A stretch of 64,000 bases of DNA. It comes from Dugong dugon (Eukaryota; Chordata; Mammalia; Sirenia; Dugongidae). Where the stretch lies: positions 81,641,834 through 81,705,833 of the forward strand of contig CM057475.1 of assembly GCA_030035585.1 (NCBI GenBank). Direction: 5' to 3'. Position 1 is the stretch's first letter, and each line of letters opens with the position of its first letter. This document shows, piece after piece, positions 32,986 through 45,740 of the stretch. Below the pieces are notes generated by a model. The model did not search any database. It was not told the DNA's origin and worked only from the letters and a program-made list of their open reading frames with translations. The position numbers were made by a program, and so were the translations under genes.

Positions 32986-34027
32986 GAGTCAGACAGGTGC
33001 ATCGGCTTTAGACACACACCCACCTGCTCGTATTTCATGCACCAGGCTTCCATCAGGGTCACTGCTGGTTCTTTTCTGAGCCCATGAAGCCTTCCCTGCT
33101 TCTCGGCACCGTTCTTGTGGGCTTCCCCCTAAAACAGGGAAGTTCAGCTCCACCTTTGGTCTACGGTGGACGTTTTGTCTCATGGGGACAAGGAGCAGCA
33201 CAATGGAAGTCCACCTCGCAGTCTTGGTGACATTCCTTCTACACTGGGATCCCATCATGTGGATTTCACCCACTCTCTCTGCAGACTCTAAGAGTGTCAG
33301 GGGACACTCCTCCTTCCCCACCTGCCATCAGGTAAACCCACTTCCCCACCTGGCACCAGGTAAACCCACCTCCCCACCTGGCATCAGGTAAACCCCCCTC
33401 CCCACCTAGCATCTGATAAACCCACTGCAGGGTTCGGCTAAGAGTGAATGCTATTGCAAGCAGCCTGTGGAAAAGTCAAGAAGAATATCTCATTGTCTGC
33501 GGCACATTCACACAATGGAGTCCGCCCCCATGTGAGGCCCATTTCAAATTCTCTTCTGGCATTGGCAACACTCTGTGAAGTCACCTTTAAAATCTGCATG
33601 AACTTTAGAACAATAAGTTAGTGGGAGAGAAGAATCTGGAGACAAGCTTCATTTTAATGGGATCCTCCAATACCTGTCTGGATGCCAAATAGAATTAATT
33701 TAAGATTTCTCCTGCAATGGTGTGACACTATCCAGTGAACATAATTATCTTCCAGGTTGGGCCGATAAATGAGTGCCTCAACCAGAGTTGTTTTCGGAGG
33801 CTGGGATCTGTTCTTCTTCCCAGTTTGCTGTGGTTAATGGCTCCCATTCAGATGTATGCATCCATGGCTACCTCCCTATCTTCCCTGTTACTGATCTCTG
33901 AGGCCTATGGGACACTTCGGAGGAGATTCTTGCCGCTAGGTACTGCACGCCAGATGGTCTCCCCATCCACTTCACAGCCAGCCCACAGGCATCTTGAAGC
34001 GGAGCGAAGCCTCCTGTCCTCGGAAGC
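32986..34027. other. No recognised gene; contains a minisatellite
   Basis: Unique-looking sequence apart from the 28-bp tandem repeat at 33315-33426. Overlapping short frames only. Confidence 0.5.
33315..33426. repeat. Minisatellite, 4 x 28 bp
   Basis: Four consecutive 28-base units (33315, 33343, 33371, 33399) share 'tccccacctggcatcaggta' plus 'aacccacc' with one to five differences. Three units include cAGGTAAAC, similar to a 5' splice-donor. Confidence 0.95.
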
Positions 34028-34426
34028 TGTCTTAGACCCTTAGTGCTGCTGTAACAGAAATACCACAAGTGGATGGTTGTAAAGAGTAGAAATTTATTTC
34101 CTCACAGTAGAAATGGCTAGAAGTCTGAGTTCAGGGCACCTTCTCTAGGGGAAGGCTCCCTCTCTGTCAGCCCCCGGGGGGAAGGTCCTTCTCTCTTTCA
34201 GCTTCTCTAGCTGCAGTGTTCTTGGCTGCTTGGACATCTCCACATGGCATCTATCTTTGCCCCATTTCTGCTGGCCTGTGTGCCTAATCTACTGTCTTTA
34301 TATTTCAAATGACATTAAGCTTCAGACACACTGCACACTGACATGGTCTCATCAACAGATGTAACACAGGTGTGGGGACCGGAAATCCAACACACATTTT
34401 TGGAGGACACAATTCAACCCTTAACA
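34028..34426 (-). mobile_element. Solo LTR, MaLR type
   Basis: It spans TGTCTTAG to CTTAACA. Landmarks: 'gtgctgctgtaacagaaata', 'agaaatttatttcctcacag', 'tttttggaggacacaattca'. This is the same family as 10719-11237, about 120 bp shorter because of internal deletion. No clean TSD seen. Confidence 0.7.
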
Positions 34427-34859
34427 GCAGTTACCAAAGCAAGGCTGTCCCCCACGTGTGCCTGAGGTGCGGATCCCATTCTCCTGCCTGGAAGTTCCGG
34501 CTGCTTGTCAGACCACAGAGCTGGCGGGAAAGACCCCAGATCTTACTAGCCTCGTCAGAAGGACACTCTGCTGGAGGATACTCGTGTTCCTCTTCCAAGA
34601 TGCCTCTTGGGCGTCTTGAAATGTTCTCTTGTAGCGTCAAGTGTGCAGAAGTGTCCTGGAGGTTGATTAAGTGGGGGGCTGTACTCTCGCCTCTGGAATC
34701 ACTCGGGCTTCCTGGCTGATCAGAGAACTGAGGAAGTGATGTATTATTTAAGACTGTGGTTCCCAGCAAGCCCGGGGAATCCTCCAGGAGCTAAGAGAGT
34801 CTCCTCTATGCTTCCTGGGGAGATTTCTTGGAGGAGGAACTGGTACTGTCCCTGAGCCA
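34427..34859. other. No recognised gene or repeat
   Basis: Moderately GC-rich; overlapping frames of 112-115 codons on opposite strands show no domain. Confidence 0.5.
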
Positions 34860-35058
34860 ATGGAGTCCCTGGGCGGTGCAAATGGTTAACATGCTCGGCT
34901 GCTATTGGAAAAGTTGGAGGTTGGAGTCTACCTGGAGGTGCCTCAGAAGTAAGGCCTCGGGATCTGCTTCCAAAACATCAGCCACTGAAAACTCTGTAGA
35001 GCACAGTTCCACTCTGACTCACACGAGGTTGCGTGAGTTGAAACCAACTTGATGAAAC
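34860..35058 (+). mobile_element. AfroSINE-related SINE (second subfamily)
   Basis: 'tggagtccctgggcggtgca', 'aatggttaacatgctcggct', 'gatctgcttccaaaacatca', 'cagttccactctgactcaca'. Near full length, diverged. Confidence 0.8.
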
Positions 35059-35818
35059 CTGGTTTTTCTGAGGCGATGCCGTGATACCTTTGCTGGGAGA
35101 CCCACTGGGCAGCAGCTGGTCTGAGAAGTGGCCGAGTCTGTCCACTGACTCTAGGAAAGACGTTGTCCAAAGCCCATTGACTGAGAGCAAGCAGCCAACC
35201 CAAACCCTCACTGTGAATTCGCTGGAGCGAAGGCAGCTCTCTGGGTCTAACGTCAGTTCCTCCCTAAGGCCACATAAGCTTGGCATTACAGAGGAACACA
35301 TAAATGATTCTCATTTTTTTTTTTTAAATAAACTTTTTCAGTATTTTGCAGATTTCTCTAGACCGGCAAAAATCATGAACGCGTAGTAGAAAATGATGAT
35401 GTGTGGAATAAAATGGCTTTCTGATTATAGGAAGTGGGGTGGGTGGACCAAATCACTTTCCACTGTAAAATCACAAAGATGTGACACCTGTGACATGTAT
35501 TGGCATCTCACTCACTGAAAATTGCCTTGATCAAAACCCTTGGTCCAGAGAGTATTAATCAGTGCCCACAATTCAGATGTTCACCTCAACCACAGGCTAG
35601 ATTCAGCAATCTAACTCTCTAGGTTACAGCTTTTGGGGATCACCTCTCTGCTGGGATTTCTAGCACTTTCCCCGACCCTACCTGAATCAGAAATATCAAG
35701 TAGGTATGCTCTGGTGACTGTTTTGTAATGAGATTTTTAAGTCCTGAGCATACTAGGAGCCCAAGCCAGCTGGTGTGCAGTGGGATTCCAGGGGATTTGT
35801 GAATATGGGAGACAGCTA
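35059..35818. other. No recognised gene or repeat
   Basis: AT-richer unique-looking sequence; nothing identified. Confidence 0.5.
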
Positions 35819-35828
35819 TTAAGCCATG

Positions 35829-36010
35829 GGAAACCCTGGTGGCGAAGTTGTTAAGAGCTACGGTTGCTAATCAAAAGGTCAGCAGTTCAAATCCACCAGG
35901 TGCTCCTTGGAAACTGTATGGAGCAGTTCTACTCTGTCCTGTAGGGTTGCTTTGAGTCAGAATCTACTCGACAGCAACGGGTTTGGTTTTTTTTTTTTTT
36001 TTTTGGTTTG
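35829..36010 (+). mobile_element. AfroSINE (first subfamily), full length with TSD
   Basis: 'gaaaccctggtggcgaagtt', 'ggtcagcagttcaaatccac', 'gtcagaatctactcgacagc', then 'aacgggtttgg' and a T-rich tail. ttaagccatg (35819-35828) and ttaatccatg (36011-36020) match at 9 of 10 and form the TSD. Confidence 0.88.
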
Positions 36011-37056
36011 TTAATCCATGAGTCCCCAAAGTACAACTTTCCGGCATGAGGGAAGTTCTCCAAGCCTAATTTTATTGTGCAGGTGACTGTTTTCCTGACA
36101 CGTGTCAATGCTGTTCTATTGTCAACCTGTGTCCTCTTTGTCTAGGACAAACGATGGAGGTGTGTTTTGCCTTCTCTAATCTGTTAAGTAACTAAGTGTG
36201 TGTGTGGGGGGGATTGCTGTGTATTGAAGAAGCTTTAAAAGCAACCTTTTACAAAGCACAATGACTTTATGGACCCATGCATCTTCATAAATAAATCACA
36301 GTCATTACCATATTATTGCCTCAATAGCTGACTCTGTGCACCTGGTCCAGGCCAAGCCCCCACTAGATGGCAGAGCTGAGCGGCATCTCCGGCAGGGTGT
36401 CTGTCCTCATGGGACTCGTGTTTGATGGAGGGCAGACCTCAGATCCAGACCCCAGACCCCGATGTGCAGGTTCTCCTCCTCCACGGGTGCTTGGGGCCCT
36501 GAGAGGAACACTGAGACACCCAGGGAGTCCCGCTGGAGGGCAAGTGCCCAGCTCTCAGGATAGGGGTCCTGCCTGCTCGGGAGTGGGTTCCCACTCCGAG
36601 CTGGGTCCAGAGAAACTGGTGCAGTGCCGCAGACAGAGGGCTGTGGGTCAGTAGCTCTGCCCTGTGTTGCATACCCTGTCGCCTAGGTCTGTGTCCTGAT
36701 GCTCCTAAGCCCTCCGAGGGTCATTCAAGCCATTAGCCTGAAGCCAACGGGGTTTTATCAGCCCTTTTAGAATCTCAATATGAAATGTTAAAAATTGGGG
36801 CAGAACACTCCCTCATCCTGGCTCGAAGCACCCAGCAAATGCCCTGGTGCTGGATGGTGGCTTCTGGGACAGGCTGGCTGCCTTCCAGGTGTCCCATCCC
36901 ATGTGGCCCTTTGCTGGCCTGCACCCCAGTCTCCCAGTCTGGGGGACCCCTGGCTTCACAATCCCCACAGCACCCCCTGCTCCTGAACTACCCTCTGCTG
37001 TGCCCCTGACAGGGCAAGGCCTGCTGCCTGCTGTGCCTCGTGGGGATGCAGCTGCT

Positions 37057-37118
37057 GGGAGGGCTGTGGGTGGGGGGGTGGGGGGAGTAGGGAGAGGGAG
37101 GGGTAAGGAAGGAGGGGC
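37057..37118 (+). repeat. G-rich tract with G-quadruplex potential
   Basis: At least eight runs of three or more G in 62 bases, including runs of seven and six. Confidence 0.85.
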
Positions 37119-37727
37119 GCCCAGCAGAGCCCTTTCCCACTGGAGATGCTTCTGTGGCCTGGCCTGGTGGTCTGTTCTCATGTCCCCTCACCTCCCTCCC
37201 CACAAAACCCACCAGCCCTGCTTCCCTTGCCCCTGCAGAGGGCCTGGATTGCACATATGCCACCAGCTGGATTCACTTCACCGTCTTCCCATGCCACCCC
37301 CACAGCCCACATGTGAGTCACAAGAGGTCAGAATCCCTGCGAGTTTCCATTGCAGGCCCCAGCCACCAGCCGGAGAGCCTGTGTCTCCTCCACACAGGAA
37401 TGTGCAGCTGAAAGTAAAGTACAGGTGCGGGAGGTTCACTTCCACGGGCCCAGGGCCACTGTGTCCTCAGGATCTGAAGAGAACCCTGGGTCCCACTTCT
37501 CGTGGCCTCTGGATAGGGATGAGCACACTTGGTGAGTCTTGGAGTCTTGCAATTACAAGCTTGGTCATTGTGTAACTTTGATATGGATGCCGAGAGCTAG
37601 ATTGGTAGGTATCACCTCTCCATTTGGGGAGATGGGAAACTGAGGCAGAGACTAGGTGGCTCGGGTGTCCAGAGAGCACATTTTTCCCACTCATAGCAGG
37701 TATTCACAAGTTTTTTAATGTATAAGT

Positions 37728-37790
37728 GGGTAAATGAGTGGAAGAATAAATGGGTGAACGGATGGGTGGATGGATGGATAGATTAATGGC
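37728..37790. repeat. Short (GGAT)n-like repeat
   Basis: 'gatgggtggatggatggata' with diverged flanks. Confidence 0.8.
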
Positions 37791-39574
37791 TTCATACTAC
37801 TGTCAAGCCTTGGCAGGCCCTGCCACTGGACAGTTCTTTCCTCAGTCATTTTTGATAGATGGACTTGTCAGGCTCTGGGTAATGACTCCATGGACCTCTC
37901 TGCACATGTCTTGTTAGTCCCGTTTGTCAAATGTGCCCTGTTCTCCCTTGGTGGGATTGCTCGCCCTAGTCTGCTGTGAGTTGGGTGAGCCCAGTACTGT
38001 GTTCTGGCCAGTGAGTTATGAGTGGAAATGATGGGAGTACCTTGTGGTCCAGAGCATTTAAAGGTCAGCCAAGACTGTCTCCACAGCTCTCCACCTTACC
38101 TGAGTCCAGGGGTGGGGGTGGGGAGCTCAAAGCAAATCCCCTGGTGGCCTACGATGGATACAGTGTGGGGAGATAGAAACCTCTTTTGTTAGAAGCCCCG
38201 GGATTTGAGGACTGGTTGTTACTTCGGCAGGAACCAGCCCGTTCAAATGGACTCCCTCTCCGACTCTTCCTTGGATGTAGGCTCAAGAGCAAGTGTCTTC
38301 TCTCTAGAGAATCTAGGTTGACTATTTCTTCAATCAATCCACTAAAGGCCACACTGACATCAGGGGCATGGTCTTGTTTTTATGGAACCTGTGACCTCAT
38401 TGGGGAAGAGACTTGGGGTAAATGAGGTCACACTGCAAGAGATAAACACCAGCTCACTTGGACATTGAAGAGCTGTCACTGAGCAATCCATGATTCATTG
38501 CTCTAAAAAGGCTGAAGACACACAGAGGGCAGGAATCCGAGCTAGGAAGGAGCAGTGAAACGTTGATCATGAAGTGTTACGGAAGTGTCCCTGAGCCCTC
38601 ACTTCTCTGGGAAAATAATTCCGCATGATGTAAGGAGACAGCAGAACATACTAAAATCGCCTGCACTTGGTTTATTAAGACTCAGGTTCAAGTCCTAGCT
38701 GAGAACTTGGCGGGTTTTAACTTTCCACTGCCAGTTGCTTTCTTTTATCTCTGCAGTGAAGGGGGGCAAGCTTGTCTTATAGCATCATGGTGGCAGTTAA
38801 ATAGGGTGGCACATGCCAGGTGCCCAAGATATGTTCCTGGTAGTGGAGACAGGGTGAGGAGGGGAGAAGAGCACAGATCTGGGGACAGACAGACCCAGCC
38901 TTAGTCTCATCTCCTTCCCTAGTTAGCATATGACTTGAGACGAGTTCATTGATTTCCCTGACTGTCTGTTTTCCCCTTCATTAAGACGAAGATGGCAATG
39001 TGACAATCCCTGCTGTTTTGGGAAGGACTGGCTATACGGATATGCACAAAGCTGCTAGGATAGGGTTCTGAGCAGGCGCTGAACAAAGTGAACCTATCCC
39101 TATCCTGCAGATGAAGCTGAATCTGGGAGGCACGGAGCTCTGAGGACACAGTCTGCGGGTACCCCTGAGGCCCAATATCTTGCCCGCAGCCATGGGTGAG
39201 AAAGAGTGTCTTTGTGCATTCTGAAGAGGAGATTAATCCTTTCAGGTTTCATTTTCAGGATGAAAGTGCCTTGGGGTCTGTCTGTGAAGTCCAGAAACTG
39301 GCCTTCCCAGCCAGATGCTTCTGGGTACGACTCTAAATTAGGCCGAGGATTTACTCAAAGCTCCTGGAGTTGAGGGGTTCCCCTTCTGGCTCCGCACCAC
39401 ACGTGTTTCTAAGAAATGCATTTTCCACAAAATCCAACCCAGCCAAGAGGAGCCAACTTCCTAGAATTTCCACTTGAACTTCCTCTTTTTCTCTGTATTA
39501 ACAGCCTTTTTAATTTTTGCAAATCTGCTGGATGAAAAAATGGTATTTCGGGGAGTTGTATGTTGCATTTCTTT

Positions 39575-39985
39575 CTTTTTTTTTTTTTTTCTTCTCTCTT
39601 TTGAAGTCAGGTTTACTGAAATAAGTTTACATACAGTAGAATTTCCTTTACAGAGTACAGTTCTACAAGGCTTCATAAATGCGTACAATCGTGTGGTCTT
39701 TTGTGACTGACTTCTTTTACTCAGCATAATATTTTCAAAGTTACTCATGTTGTAGCATGTATCAAACCTCATTCATTTTTATTGTTGAATGTTTTTATTA
39801 TCAAATATCATCCCATCATTTGAACGTGCCACATTTTATTTATCCATGCATCAGACGATGGACATCGGGGTTGGCCATCCTTGACCATCGTGAATAAAGC
39901 TGCTATGAACATTCTTGTACAAGCTTGTGTCTGTACGCATGTTTTCATTCTTCTTGGTTAGGCACTTATGAGCAGGAATGGGCAG
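39575..39985 (-). mobile_element. Old L1 3' fragment
   Basis: A T-rich start (39578-39590) followed by 'gtcaggtttactgaaataag', 'gtgactgacttcttttactc', 'agcataatattttcaaagtt' and 'ccacattttatttatccatg'. This is the reversed L1 3' region shared in outline with 7650-7880, but much more diverged, so an older subfamily. Confidence 0.7.
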
Positions 39986-41344
39986 TGTGGATGCTGGAGT
40001 GGAACGCACATGGGAGACAGGGCTGGCTCCTGAGTGGGATCTGTGTGAGCATTTTGCGCCTGTGAGCAGGGCCAGGCCAGGCCAGGGAGCAGGGACTGTG
40101 CTGGTACGAAGGTCTCCATGCTCCTGCGTGGTCACCCCGGTGTGCCTCAGTGAGTCCCCAGCCTGCAGGGTCCACACTCACCCTGCTCTAAATGAAGCCT
40201 CTGGGGAGCTGGTCCCTGACCTCCTTGGTGGTTGAGTTACTCTTAGAGATGGAGGAGGAGTTAGCAAATTTATCAGAAATCCCTCACTATCCCCAGCCAG
40301 GAGCATGCACTGGGAGACACTGTCTGCGTGATTTACAGTCTGGGTCGAGTGTGGATTGAGCACGTTCCACATGGAAAGGGCTTTTTGATCAATTACGATG
40401 TACCTACAGCACCATAAATATCCTCTAGCTCTCAGCCATCAAGAGGTTTCATCAAAACATCACGATTTATCTCATTTTTCTCACACATGGAAGCTGTGTG
40501 TCTGTCTTCCTGATTTTTTGCCATATTCAAAATTGTTTCTCCTGTTTTGTCTCGTGGTTGAGGTGGCAGCTCCTTTGGCTCCAGCTCGAGGAGCTACCAG
40601 TTGACCCAGACTTCGTCTTTGATCCCCCAGGCAGCATCAACACCACCAGACATGTTGCTGTGTCTTGATGTCACACGTGCTTCATGCAACCTGAAAGGGG
40701 ATGATGATTTACCTGTCTGCTTCCCTCACCTGGCCCTGTGCTCCCACAGGCAAGGCCTGTGTCAGTCTGCCCACTCCAGCACCTGTGATGAGCCCAGGAC
40801 TGCAGGCGCTCACCAAATGATTGATGAATAGACAAAAAATTAACATCTCAATGTCCCATTGACAAGGGGCAGAGGGACACTTGGCAGAAAACAGCCTGAA
40901 TATAACAGGGCTTTTCCTTTTGTGGGGAGTTCTTGCATCAGCGTGCCTTTCAGAGAGTGATGTCTCACTGTTCTCTACCTTGGACTAGCTATCTCCTCCT
41001 GTTGCCGGGTGGAAACCCCAGGTTCTGCTCCACATGACTCATAGCCAGTGAACGAAAGATGACTTTACTTCGTTGCACAAGGAAAAGAAACAGTCGGGGC
41101 TGCTGCCACAAAGATTGCTTGGCGAGGGCGAAGAGAAGGATTACTTTTAAGGGGTTTACAAGTAGGAAGTCCGTAAAAGTTACGTCAGCAACATTCTGAA
41201 TCATACCACACAGGCACAATGGGGTTTATGGATAACTTCATGCATTGCCAGGAGTAAAGTTATTGGTCGTGCTAAGCAAAGGAACCAGGATTCTAATGCA
41301 AAGCTTCAGGGCAAACCAAGCAAAGGAACCAGGGTTCCAATGCA
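39986..41344. other. No recognised gene or repeat
   Basis: Unique-looking sequence. A local near-duplication of 'aagcaaaggaaccaggattc' / 'aagcaaaggaaccagggttc' occurs at about 41275-41340. Confidence 0.5.
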
Positions 41345-41548
41345 AAGATACGGGGTGAGTCAGTCAAGTTACTTGAAGCAGTGGAATTTTTCAAAGCCTG
41401 GCGACCATCTGGAACCAGAAGTGCCTCAGAAGAAGGGTCTGGTGATGTGCTTCCAAAAGGTCACAGCCTTGAAAACCCTATTGGGCCCAGTTCTACTCTG
41501 CACATGTGGGGTCTCTATGTACAGAAGTTGCCTTGATGGCAGTGGATA
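41345..41548 (+). mobile_element. AfroSINE-related SINE, diverged
   Basis: The head is poorly kept; the body has 'gaccatctggaaccagaagt', 'ggtctggtgatgtgcttcca' and 'cagttctactctgcacatgt', with a degraded 'gttgccttgatggcagtgg' end. Confidence 0.6.
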
Positions 41549-42684
41549 CTCACCTACAGGACTATTCTTGTGTGTGCCCGTCACAGAGTAATGCGCTTCC
41601 TGCTGTGTATCAGTCCATTTCCGAGATAGCTTTAAGCTTCTTGAGAAGAGTGACCTCGTCATGCTCATCTCGATGTCCCCAGGGACACAGAGGGCCTGGC
41701 ACAGTGCCGGGATTCACCCTGCCCTCAGAAAGTCCCCAGAACTCAGGAAACTCCTACCCCCGCCTCTGGCTGCAGTGCCCAGAGCAGGTGCAGGAGGAAT
41801 GCACGACTGGAAGCTCCTTCAAACCTGCCCTCTTCAGACCTGCCCTAGCTTGTCTGACTGCTGTTGGAGAAAAAGACCTCTTTTTTTTCTGCATTTGCAA
41901 ATTTCATGCAAATGTCTCTCTTCATAAGATCCTAACCCTGGGGCTACCCAGGAAAGCGACCTTGGGAAATGCATGTAGTTTATGCTTCTTCATGCAATGC
42001 AGAGACAATCCTTTAGAGCGCGTGCAGTGATGTGGCATTGATAAGAGACAATCCACACAGCTCCATGTTCCTGACACTCCCCTTAAGTTATGGCTTTGTT
42101 TCCAGATGGCGCCTGCTGAAATGCACATATATCTCCTGCAAGGAGAGGCATCAGAGACAGAAGGCACCACTGGAGCTATGTGGGCTGACAAACAAACAAA
42201 CAAAAAAATCTTTCTGGATAAACTAAGTCCTTTTTAGCTGCTTTTCCTGGATATATTTCCTCCTCACTGCCTGCCTCACACAGGAAAAGGCTGCATTGTA
42301 GCTTCTCACATTATGTAGCGTGTTCAATGGGAAGATTTTCTCTCTGAAAATTCTTACTAAGAGCTGTGTATGTCGTAGGAAGATTCCACGTAAAATTATC
42401 TGAAGTATTAGGCGTTGCATTTGCACCAAACGTGATGATTTTTCCCTCCCCCACCCCAAAGAACACTATCATTTTCGTGAAGAAGGAGATAATGCTGCTT
42501 TGATTTTGCATCTTTCCCTTTTTCTCGCCTTTCCTTTATAAGTACTTGTGTTTCTTACCTTCTAACACGGCTGAAAGGACTGGAAACTGAGTCAACAATA
42601 TTGACAGCTTAACTCCTGAAAGTCAGGACAGATCTGACCAAGCTCTCGGAAGAGAAGATTTTCCCCTCAGCTTATTTTTTAAAT
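41549..42684. other. No recognised gene; possible L2 trace
   Basis: 'agggcctggcacagtgccgg' near 41690 resembles the L2 3' end. The remainder is unique-looking; a 174-codon frame (41506-42030) has no domain. Confidence 0.4.
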
Positions 42685-42835
42685 TAATTGTTATCTGTGG
42701 TGAAAATACACACAACAAAGCATTGAGGCACTCACCAATTTTTACATGCACAGCTGATAAACGTCACATATTTCACACCCTGTCGCCACCCTCCCCATCT
42801 CTGCCTATATTGTTTCGCCTCTGGGGAACCCTATT
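42685..42835 (-). repeat. Possible old L1 3' UTR fragment
   Basis: 'tgtggtgaaaatacacacaa' and 'tttttacatgcacagctgat' resemble the 'gtgaaaatatacataaca' stretch of old L1 3' ends. Confidence 0.35.
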
Positions 42836-45315
42836 TTCCATTTAACGTCAGGGGGGCTCTGTCCCCCGGGTGCACCACACACACCTCAGTAGCTATGAGA
42901 TGGCATGTTTACCAATGGGATTAGCAGAACATTTCCCCTCAAGGGAGCCTCTGGCTTCCAGTGCACACGAGAACCAAGTATCAATGGCATCAGAAACACG
43001 GTCAGCCAGGACTCTGCAAGACAGGCAGCCATTCAGGAGCTCAGACCTTCGGGAACATTCCCGAGCTACACTGTACGCCGGGCCTCCTGCTCATCAACTA
43101 GGCATGTAGATAAGCAGCTCATTTGAGACGTTTACAGCCAGGTAAGGGAGATGAGACACATGTGCACTTGTACTTATGTACAGGTTATCTTCAGTGCAAG
43201 ATGGGAGTTGGAGGGAGAGCGGAGTTCCTCTTAACAGTGTGGCCCAGGGAGCCTCGAGCTGTGCTTGATTACAGTGGGAGATCATTCCACAGAGATCTCT
43301 GCGTAAGGAGGCACTTTAAGAGGGGCGGGGGGCCTTCCGCCTACCTACATTATTTATATGTCCTCACAGGTGCCTGGCCCACTGGAACCCTAGAATTCCC
43401 TGAGCGCTGAGTAGGGAATCCTGGAGGTTTTGCTCCCCAAATCTGTGAAGCAGATGCTTGTTGTATTCTATTTCCTGACGAGGACTTTGGGTTGTCTCTT
43501 TACTCCACGAGCCCCTGGCCTAGGTGGGCTTTCTCCCACTTCAGATGATCACCCCTGCCTCCTGCATTCTAACTGAAGCCATGGACTCCAAGGTTGCAGC
43601 CCGCGTGGCCTCCTTTCTTCAGGCACCCTGGTGCCTCTGAGACCACCCTCATTGCCGTGAAGATCCAGTACCTGGGGTCCACCTGTCAGGTGCACAGCAG
43701 TCATTCACAGCCCCAGCTCTGCCCTCGAGATGGACCATGCACACTGACTGCATAGCTCATTACTGACTCTGAAATGAAGTCAGAAAAGGGAAAGACCTCA
43801 TAAATTACTCCTGGATGTTGTATTATTTAACGGGGAAGCAGCGTCAGCGTGCTAGGCGCGGAGCCTGGGGAGCCTGCAGCTCTGCCGGACGGAGCTGTCT
43901 GTCCTGGAACAGGCTCTCTGTTCCCTTGCTGGATCCCTGTCATGGCCTCCCAGAGCCTCCTTGGAGACTCTTCTAGAAAAAAGGCCTTAGGAACAACCGG
44001 AACCTGCCAGGGAAACAAGCCTGTGTGGGCTGGGGCTCCCGGCTCCCTCGGAGGAACAACGCTCAGTGGATTTTCAGGAGGAAGCTACAAGCCCCTTCAA
44101 TGAAAGCATCTGTGTGTGTCGTGGAGGTTCCAGCCAGAAGGGATGTTTGTCATATGAGCCCTGGATTGCTCAGAGGACAGCCGGGGTTTGGTGGTGGCTC
44201 TTTGGAATGGGGGTCAGCTTCTTCCCTGTATGTACAATGATCGACTGGACTTTCCAGCCACCAAGAGGCTTTCCCAAGGTGTGAGCCTGTGGCCACACTC
44301 AGGTCCTGCCAGGTCATGGCTCCAACCTCGGACCAGGACCTCACAGTGCCATTCCGTGAGACAGACCAACAGTTAGGCCAAGTACAGACAAACTGCCTCC
44401 TTGCCACCTGGGCACAGGACTCAGCCCAGCCTGACTGATTCTTCACGGATGACCAGCGTCTAACCCTGGTGGTCTCAGGCTGGCCCGTGGGTGCGGTGAT
44501 CACTAGGGTTGATTTAACACTACAGGTATCTCATTCCCTTCACCTGCCAAGAGAGCGACGCCCAGTTGGGGGCTGATGTGAGCAGGTAACGGGTGGTGCA
44601 CACAGGGTTCCCAGCCAGATACTGGCCCTCGGCATGGGCTCGGTGAATGTCAGCCATTCCCAACTCTGTTGTGAGGAGCAGCATTGTGTAGGCAAAGGAA
44701 CATGCTAGGTGGTGTGTAGACAGGTGAGGAAGATGGGCTGCCCCACCTGTAGGCACTCCCAGGCCAGCACTGCGAGCGTGGGGTGTTGGGATGGAGAAGC
44801 ACAGGGAGGGTAGGGCTGGGGTCCCTAGGAGGGGCTTTCTCCAGGCTGCAGGGACTGTGCCTGCAACACCATCTCAGCCTGGAGTGAAGGTCCAGGAGAC
44901 CCACACCGGCTCTTGTGTTAGGACCCTGTGTCCCACGCACACAGGTGAGTCTTGGCGCCAAGGCTGCAGGACAGATCCCTGTACTCGAGCAAAGCACTGG
45001 ATGAGATTAGCCCTGAGGACCTTTTCTCCAGGTTTAGGAGCTGATAACCACAACGATGTGAGGCCAGGAGCTCAGAGGGAAGGCGGGCAGTCTGCAAGAA
45101 GGGGGATGAGAACCGCGTGTGAATCCCTTACGGGTCTCCGGAGCATCTTCACAGCGGTATTCTCCCAGCAGCTTTGAGGGAGGTGGGGAGAATGAATGGT
45201 GCAAGTTTCATTTTCTAGATGCCACTCCCAGGCTGAGAGATGCAGAGTTGGCCTGTTGTCTTCCAGCTGATGGCCGTACAGCGTGGACTTTGTCTTCTCA
45301 GCCCAGCCCACCATC
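42836..45315. other. No recognised gene; long unique-looking stretch
   Basis: A 2.5-kb block without confident repeats. Frames up to 128 codons overlap on both strands and lack domains. Nothing else identified. Confidence 0.45.
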
Positions 45316-45740
45316 AGCGAGGATTGAATCGTGCCCCCCAAAAAGATGTGCTGAAGTCTAACCCCTGCACTTGTGAATGTGACCTTGTTTGGAAACAGGG
45401 TTTTCCTTCTGTGGTCACTTAAGTGAAGCAAGGTTATCTGGAGTAGGCTGCGTCCTAACCCCTTCTGAGTGGTGTCCTATAAAAGAGAGAACAGACACAG
45501 AAAACAGAGTCATGTATGGGGAAGGACACCGTGTGAGATCCATCTACAAGAAAAGAGATGCCAAGGGTTGCTGGCAGACACCAGACGCTGGGAGAGAGCC
45601 ATGGATCAGGCCCTCCCTCAGGGCCTCAGAAGAATCAACATGGCTGACTCCCTGATCTCAGACTCCCAGCCTCCAGAACTGAGCTACAGTCAATCTCTGC
45701 CCCTTAGAGCTCCCGTCTTGTGGTGTTTTGTTATGGAAGC
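45316..45740 (+). mobile_element. MaLR-type LTR
   Basis: 'aggattgaatcgtgcccccc', 'gtgaccttgtttggaaacag', 'ggtgtcctataaaagagaga' (TATA-like), 'cagcctccagaactgagcta' and 'gtggtgttttgttatgg'. Sense orientation, solo LTR. Frames through it are not retroviral genes. Confidence 0.75.

Larger units (their letters stand above)
36021..39574. other. No recognised gene; GC-rich part, MIR traces
   Basis: The part 36350-37550 is GC-rich and has a 242-codon plus-strand frame (36847-37575), Pro/Gly-rich from composition, with no domain and overlapped by frames on the other strand. MIR-like traces lie at about 37590-37650, 38680-38860 and 38890-39090. No splice-supported gene could be assembled. Confidence 0.4.

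Noticed and set aside
33315..33426. CRISPR-like array
   Set aside because: Units are contiguous without spacers and the genome is mammalian; this is a minisatellite.
36847..37575. 242-codon open frame, the longest in the window
   Set aside because: Pro/Gly/Ser-rich composition follows from GC-rich DNA. There is no domain, frames on the other strand overlap it, and it runs through a simple G-rich tract.
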